A DNA stretch of 64,000 bases, from assembly GCF_003999975.1 (NCBI RefSeq), contig NZ_RJAC01000024.1:46268-110267 (forward strand), given 5' to 3'. The stretch comes from Actinoplanes solisilvae. GTDB taxonomy: Bacteria > Actinomycetota > Actinomycetes > Mycobacteriales > Micromonosporaceae. The notes under the pieces were generated by a model that made no database searches, was not told the origin of the DNA, and was given only the letters and a program-made list of their open reading frames with translations. The position numbers were made by a program, and so were the translations under genes. Below are positions 61,418 through 64,000 of this stretch, in pieces (position 1 is the stretch's first letter; every line of letters begins with the position of its first letter).

Positions 61418-61780
61418 ATGTCGAAACCAGCCGCATCGCTCGCCGTCCTCGACCTCGACGCCATGTCGTGCTGCGCCCCGCTGGCACAGAGCCCGATCCC
61501 GCCCGAGGCGGCCGGCACCCTGTCACAGGCCTTCAAAGCCCTTGGTGACCCGATCCGCCTGCAACTGATGTCGATGATCGCGTCCGCGCCCGGGGGCGAG
61601 ATCTGCGTCTGCGACCTCACGCCGGCGTTCGAGATCTCCGGGCCGACCATCTCGCACCATTTGAAGGCGCTCAAGGAGTCCGGCCTGGTCACCGCGGAAC
61701 GCCGGGCCAGCTGGGTGTACTACCGGGCCCAGCCTGCGCTGATGCGCCGGCTCTCGGCGCTGCTCGACATCGACGCCTGA
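61418..61780 (+). CDS. arsR: ArsR-family arsenic regulator
   Basis: A 120-aa ArsR repressor: ALGDPIRLQLMSMIA, EICVCDL at the metalloid-binding helix, and winged helix ISGPTISHHLKALKESGLV. An N-terminal Cys pair (SCCAP) could contribute a third ligand as in some ArsR variants. It starts at the ATG 9 bp after a CCTCGAAG; no strong ribosome-binding site is visible. It probably controls both the divergent arsO and the downstream genes on its own strand. Confidence 0.88.
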   Translation: MSKPAASLAVLDLDAMSCCAPLAQSPIPPEAAGTLSQAFKALGDPIRLQLMSMIASAPGGEICVCDLTPAFEISGPTISHHLKALKESGLVTAERRASWVYYRAQPALMRRLSALLDIDA

Positions 61781-61845
61781 GTGGCCACCGTCACAGTGGG
61801 CCCCCCGGCTTGACGGACGGGGAACGCTCAGCAAGCATTGACTCA

Positions 61846-62535
61846 ATGAACGGCGATGCTTCTTCCCTGCAGACGCGGGCGCGTGTCCATGCCGCGCTCG
61901 GCGAGCCCGCGCGGCTGGCGATCGTCGACGCGCTCACCCTCGGCGACGCCTCCCCCGGCGAGATCGCCCGGGATCTCGCGATGCCGACCAACCTGGTCGC
62001 TCACCACCTGAAGGTGCTGCAGGACGCCGGGCTGATCGTGCGGACCCGTTCCGAGGGCGACCGGCGCCGCACCTATCTACGGCTGCAACCGGACGTCCTG
62101 GCCTCCCTCACTCCGCCGGCGCTGCAGGACGCGCGGCGCGTGGTGTTCGTCTGCACCCACAACTCGGCCCGCTCGCAGCTCGCCGCGGCCCTGTGGCGCG
62201 ACCGCATCGGAGGCGCGGTCGCCTCGGCCGGCACCAAGCCCGCGGCCCGGGTCCATCCCCGCGCGGTCAAGATCGCCCACCGGCACGGCCTACGGCTCGA
62301 CCCGACCGGCACCGCCGACGTCGCCGACGTCGTACACGACGGCGATCTGGTCATCGCCGTCTGCGACAACGCCCACGAAGACCTCACCGGCCCCGTCCGG
62401 CCCCGGCTTCACTGGTCGGTCCCCGACCCCGTACGCGTCAACACCGACGCTGCCTTCGAGGCCGCCTACCGCGACCTGGCCCAGCGCATCGACCGCGTAG
62501 CACCAGCCGCCCCGCACCGGCCCGAGCAGAACTGA
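61846..62535 (+). CDS. ArsR-like HTH fused to an LMW-phosphatase (arsenate-reductase-like) domain
   Basis: A 229-aa fusion. Residues 8-85 are an ArsR-type winged helix (ALGEPARLAIVDAL, PGEIARDLAMPTNLVAHHLKVLQDAGLI) without the CVC metalloid site. Residues 97-225 are a low-molecular-weight phosphatase domain with P-loop VCTHNSARSQLA (nucleophile Cys) and a late WSVPDPV Asp region. Such fusions occur in actinobacteria; whether the phosphatase part reduces arsenate or serves as a sensor is open. ATG at 61846 is preferred; a TTG at 61810 is an alternative. No clear ribosome-binding site supports either. Confidence 0.82.
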   Translation: MNGDASSLQTRARVHAALGEPARLAIVDALTLGDASPGEIARDLAMPTNLVAHHLKVLQDAGLIVRTRSEGDRRRTYLRLQPDVLASLTPPALQDARRVVFVCTHNSARSQLAAALWRDRIGGAVASAGTKPAARVHPRAVKIAHRHGLRLDPTGTADVADVVHDGDLVIAVCDNAHEDLTGPVRPRLHWSVPDPVRVNTDAAFEAAYRDLAQRIDRVAPAAPHRPEQN

Positions 62536-62641
62536 AGAGTTCCGCGCCGCGGCACACACCCGGCCCGATCCCATCGACCGGGCACGCCGCACGCCGCCCG
62601 GCTGATCATCCCCACCGCGCAGAGACCGGAGTTTCGCACCC

Positions 62642-63376
62642 ATGCATCCCATCGCAGCCTGGCGACGTCTGCTGGCCGAGTTCGTCGGTACGGCCCTGCT
62701 GGTCACCGCCGTCGTCGGCTCCGGCATCATGGCCGTCACGCTGTCGCCTGATGACGTCGGCCTGCAGCTTCTCGAGAACTCGGTCGCCACCGCGTTCGCG
62801 CTCGCCGCGCTGATCTTGACCTTCGGCCCGGTGTCCGGTGCCCACTTCAACCCGGTCGTCTCGGCCGCCGACTGGTTTCTGGGCCGCCGCACCAGCACCG
62901 GCCTCACCGCCCGAGATCTGGCCGGATACACCGTCGCGCAGACCCTTGGAGCGATCGCGGGGTCGGTGCTGGCCAACCTGATGTTCGATCTCGCCCCGGT
63001 GGCCTTGTCCACCAAGGACCGCACCGGCGGGCACCTCTGGCTCGGTGAGATTGTCGCCACCGCCGGCCTGCTCCTGCTGATCTTCGCGCTGGCCCGTTCC
63101 GGTCGGGCCGCGGTCGCTCCGGCGGCGGTCGGCGCGTACATCGGGGCTGCGTACTGGTTCACCAGCAGCACCAGCTTCGCTAACCCGGCGGTCACCGTCG
63201 GACGCGCGTTCACCGACACCTTCGCCGGGATCGCTCCGGCCTCCGTACCCGGATTTGTCGCCGCCCAGATCGTCGGCCTGCTCGTCGGGGTCGGCCTGCT
63301 GCTCGCTCTGTATCCCAGCGCCGGGGAGGCCGCCGACACCGTTGTCGTCGAGCACGACTCCGCCCGTACTGCCTGA
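62642..63376 (+). CDS. MIP-family aquaglyceroporin (AqpS-like)
   Basis: A 244-aa channel of six helices plus two half-helices. The paired motifs are HFNPVVS (NPV in place of the first NPA) and FANPAVTVGRAFTDTFAGI (second NPA with the selectivity-filter Arg). Aquaglyceroporins of arsenic clusters pass uncharged arsenite; AqpS with ArsC forms a known detoxification route in which arsenate is reduced and arsenite leaves by the channel. The neighbouring arsC supports this. GGAG lies upstream of the ATG. Confidence 0.87.
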   Translation: MHPIAAWRRLLAEFVGTALLVTAVVGSGIMAVTLSPDDVGLQLLENSVATAFALAALILTFGPVSGAHFNPVVSAADWFLGRRTSTGLTARDLAGYTVAQTLGAIAGSVLANLMFDLAPVALSTKDRTGGHLWLGEIVATAGLLLLIFALARSGRAAVAPAAVGAYIGAAYWFTSSTSFANPAVTVGRAFTDTFAGIAPASVPGFVAAQIVGLLVGVGLLLALYPSAGEAADTVVVEHDSARTA

Positions 63377-63405
63377 CTCCCCCTTTGACTGCAAGGAGAA
63401 ACACC

Positions 63406-63819
63406 ATGAGCGACAAGCCCAGTGTCCTGTTCGTCTGCGTCCACAACGCCGGCCGCTCCCAGATGGCCGCCGGCTGGCTACGCCACCTTGCAGGCGACGC
63501 CGTGGAAGTCCGTTCCGCTGGATCCGCGCCCGCCGACACGGTCAACCCGGCCGCGGTCGAGGCGATGCGGGAGGTCGGCATCGACATCACCGACCAGACC
63601 CCGAAAATCCTGGAGTACGAGGTTGCGCAGGACTCCGACGTCATCATCACCATGGGTTGCGGCGACGCCTGCCCGGTCTTTCCCGGCAAGCGCTACGAGG
63701 ACTGGAAGCTCGACGACCCGGCCGGCCAGGGCGTCGCGGCGGTCCGTCCGATCCGTGACGAGATCAAGACCCGCATCGAGGCGCTGCTGGCCGACCTTCT
63801 CCCGGCAGGCAAGCCGTGA
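63406..63819 (+). CDS. arsC: Arsenate reductase ArsC (LMW-phosphatase, thioredoxin-linked type)
   Basis: A 137-aa arsenate reductase. The phosphate-binding loop CVHNAGRSQMAAGW contains the nucleophilic Cys; further Cys in MGCGDACPVFPG form the disulfide relay typical of thioredoxin-coupled ArsC, and LDDPAGQG holds the general-acid Asp. AAGGAGA before the ATG at 63406 sets the start over an ATG 7 codons upstream. Its stop overlaps the GTG of the thioredoxin reductase gene (4 bp), matching its need for reductant. Confidence 0.93.
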   Translation: MSDKPSVLFVCVHNAGRSQMAAGWLRHLAGDAVEVRSAGSAPADTVNPAAVEAMREVGIDITDQTPKILEYEVAQDSDVIITMGCGDACPVFPGKRYEDWKLDDPAGQGVAAVRPIRDEIKTRIEALLADLLPAGKP

Positions 63820-64000
63820 ACCCCGTACGGAATCTGATCATCATCGGCTCCGGGCCGGCCGGCTACACGGCGGCGTTGTATGCGGCCCGGGCGAACCTCA
63901 AGCCGCTGGTGATCGAGGGCGTTCAGTCCGGCGGTGCTCTGATGACCACCACCGAGGTGGAGAACTTCCCCGGTTTCCGCGACGGGATCATGGGCCCCGA
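63816..64000 (+). CDS. arsT: Thioredoxin reductase (ArsT-like), truncated by the window end
   Basis: The first 61 codons of an FAD-dependent thioredoxin reductase: NLIIIGSGPAGYTAALYAAR (FAD loop), then LVIEGVQSGGALMTTTEVEN and FPGF, all characteristic of TrxB. The gene continues past the window. It is coupled to arsC by a GTGA overlap, as in actinobacterial clusters where arsT supplies electrons for arsenate reduction. Confidence 0.9.
   Translation, partial: MNPVRNLIIIGSGPAGYTAALYAARANLKPLVIEGVQSGGALMTTTEVENFPGFRDGIMGP

Noticed and set aside
61795..61820. TTG at 61810 as the start of the ArsR-phosphatase fusion
   Set aside because: The extra 12 residues add no domain and no ribosome-binding site precedes it; the ATG at 61846 was preferred, though it also lacks a clear site.
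1..64000. tRNA, rRNA, integrase or attachment site marking a genomic island
   Set aside because: I saw no cloverleaf-like gene, rRNA segment, recombinase or transposase coding sequence on either strand.

Overview
The window is very GC-rich, uses GTG starts freely and often overlaps stop and start codons by 4 bp (ATGA or GTGA). Gene content points to an actinobacterium, most plausibly a Micromonosporaceae member such as Actinoplanes: a copper radical oxidase/glycosyltransferase operon, WYL, HxlR and TetR regulators, an NhaA-DsbA fusion, a CstR sulfur operon and an arsO/arsT-type arsenic cluster. Nothing here indicates a phage, CRISPR array, rRNA, tRNA or intact insertion sequence. The species is inferred, not proven.

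Layout. 1-3.1 kb: a small membrane protein, a SAM methyltransferase and a GT1 glycosyltransferase. 3.2-9.4 kb (minus): a VOC protein, a 1,800-aa Ser/Thr-kinase/ATPase/GAF/histidine kinase and a lone receiver protein; the VOC gene diverges from a WYL regulator across a perfect palindrome. 10.7-11.8 kb: divergent HxlR regulator and alpha/beta hydrolase. 11.9-18.4 kb (minus): five genes joined by 4-bp overlaps (three glycosyltransferases, a copper radical oxidase and an Excalibur protein), which looks like a glycan assembly and oxidation unit. 19.1-24.2 kb: a second giant kinase/ATPase/GAF protein, ending in GGDEF instead of a histidine kinase. 24.3-29.7 kb: a class A beta-lactamase lipoprotein, a carboxylesterase and a hybrid histidine kinase, with remnants of a flavodoxin and a TetR gene between.

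29.8-38.3 kb is a divergent cell-envelope/redox locus. Minus operon: GT2, DUF2064, methyltransferase, molybdopterin oxidoreductase, membrane protein. Plus side: epimerase, polytopic membrane protein, OmpR-type regulator, histidine kinase, DM13 protein. A shared 11-bp-period direct repeat (GTAAG-N6-GWAA) stands 44-47 bp before three of its starts, two of which also have a -10-like hexamer 6-8 bp upstream; I infer one self-controlled regulon. 38.5-50.4 kb: an ABC exporter, three Na+/H+ antiporters (NhaA, NhaA-DsbA, CPA1), a TetR/SnoaL pair with a long operator, a BON protein and a frameshifted STAS gene. A conserved hairpin element occurs four times here, three times just before a transporter gene.

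50.9-55.0 kb is a persulfide/sulfite detoxification regulon: a CstR-type repressor, a persulfide dioxygenase-rhodanese, a TauE exporter and a Cys-rich mini-protein, with three copies of an ATACCC/GGGTAT operator. 55.4-64 kb is a metalloid resistance region: thioredoxin-like protein, ArsP-like permease and ArsR; an SBF transporter; two ArsO-like flavoproteins; ArsR; an ArsR-phosphatase fusion; an aquaglyceroporin; ArsC; and the start of an ArsT-like thioredoxin reductase. Several intergenic stretches hold decayed gene fragments, suggesting repeated gain and loss.
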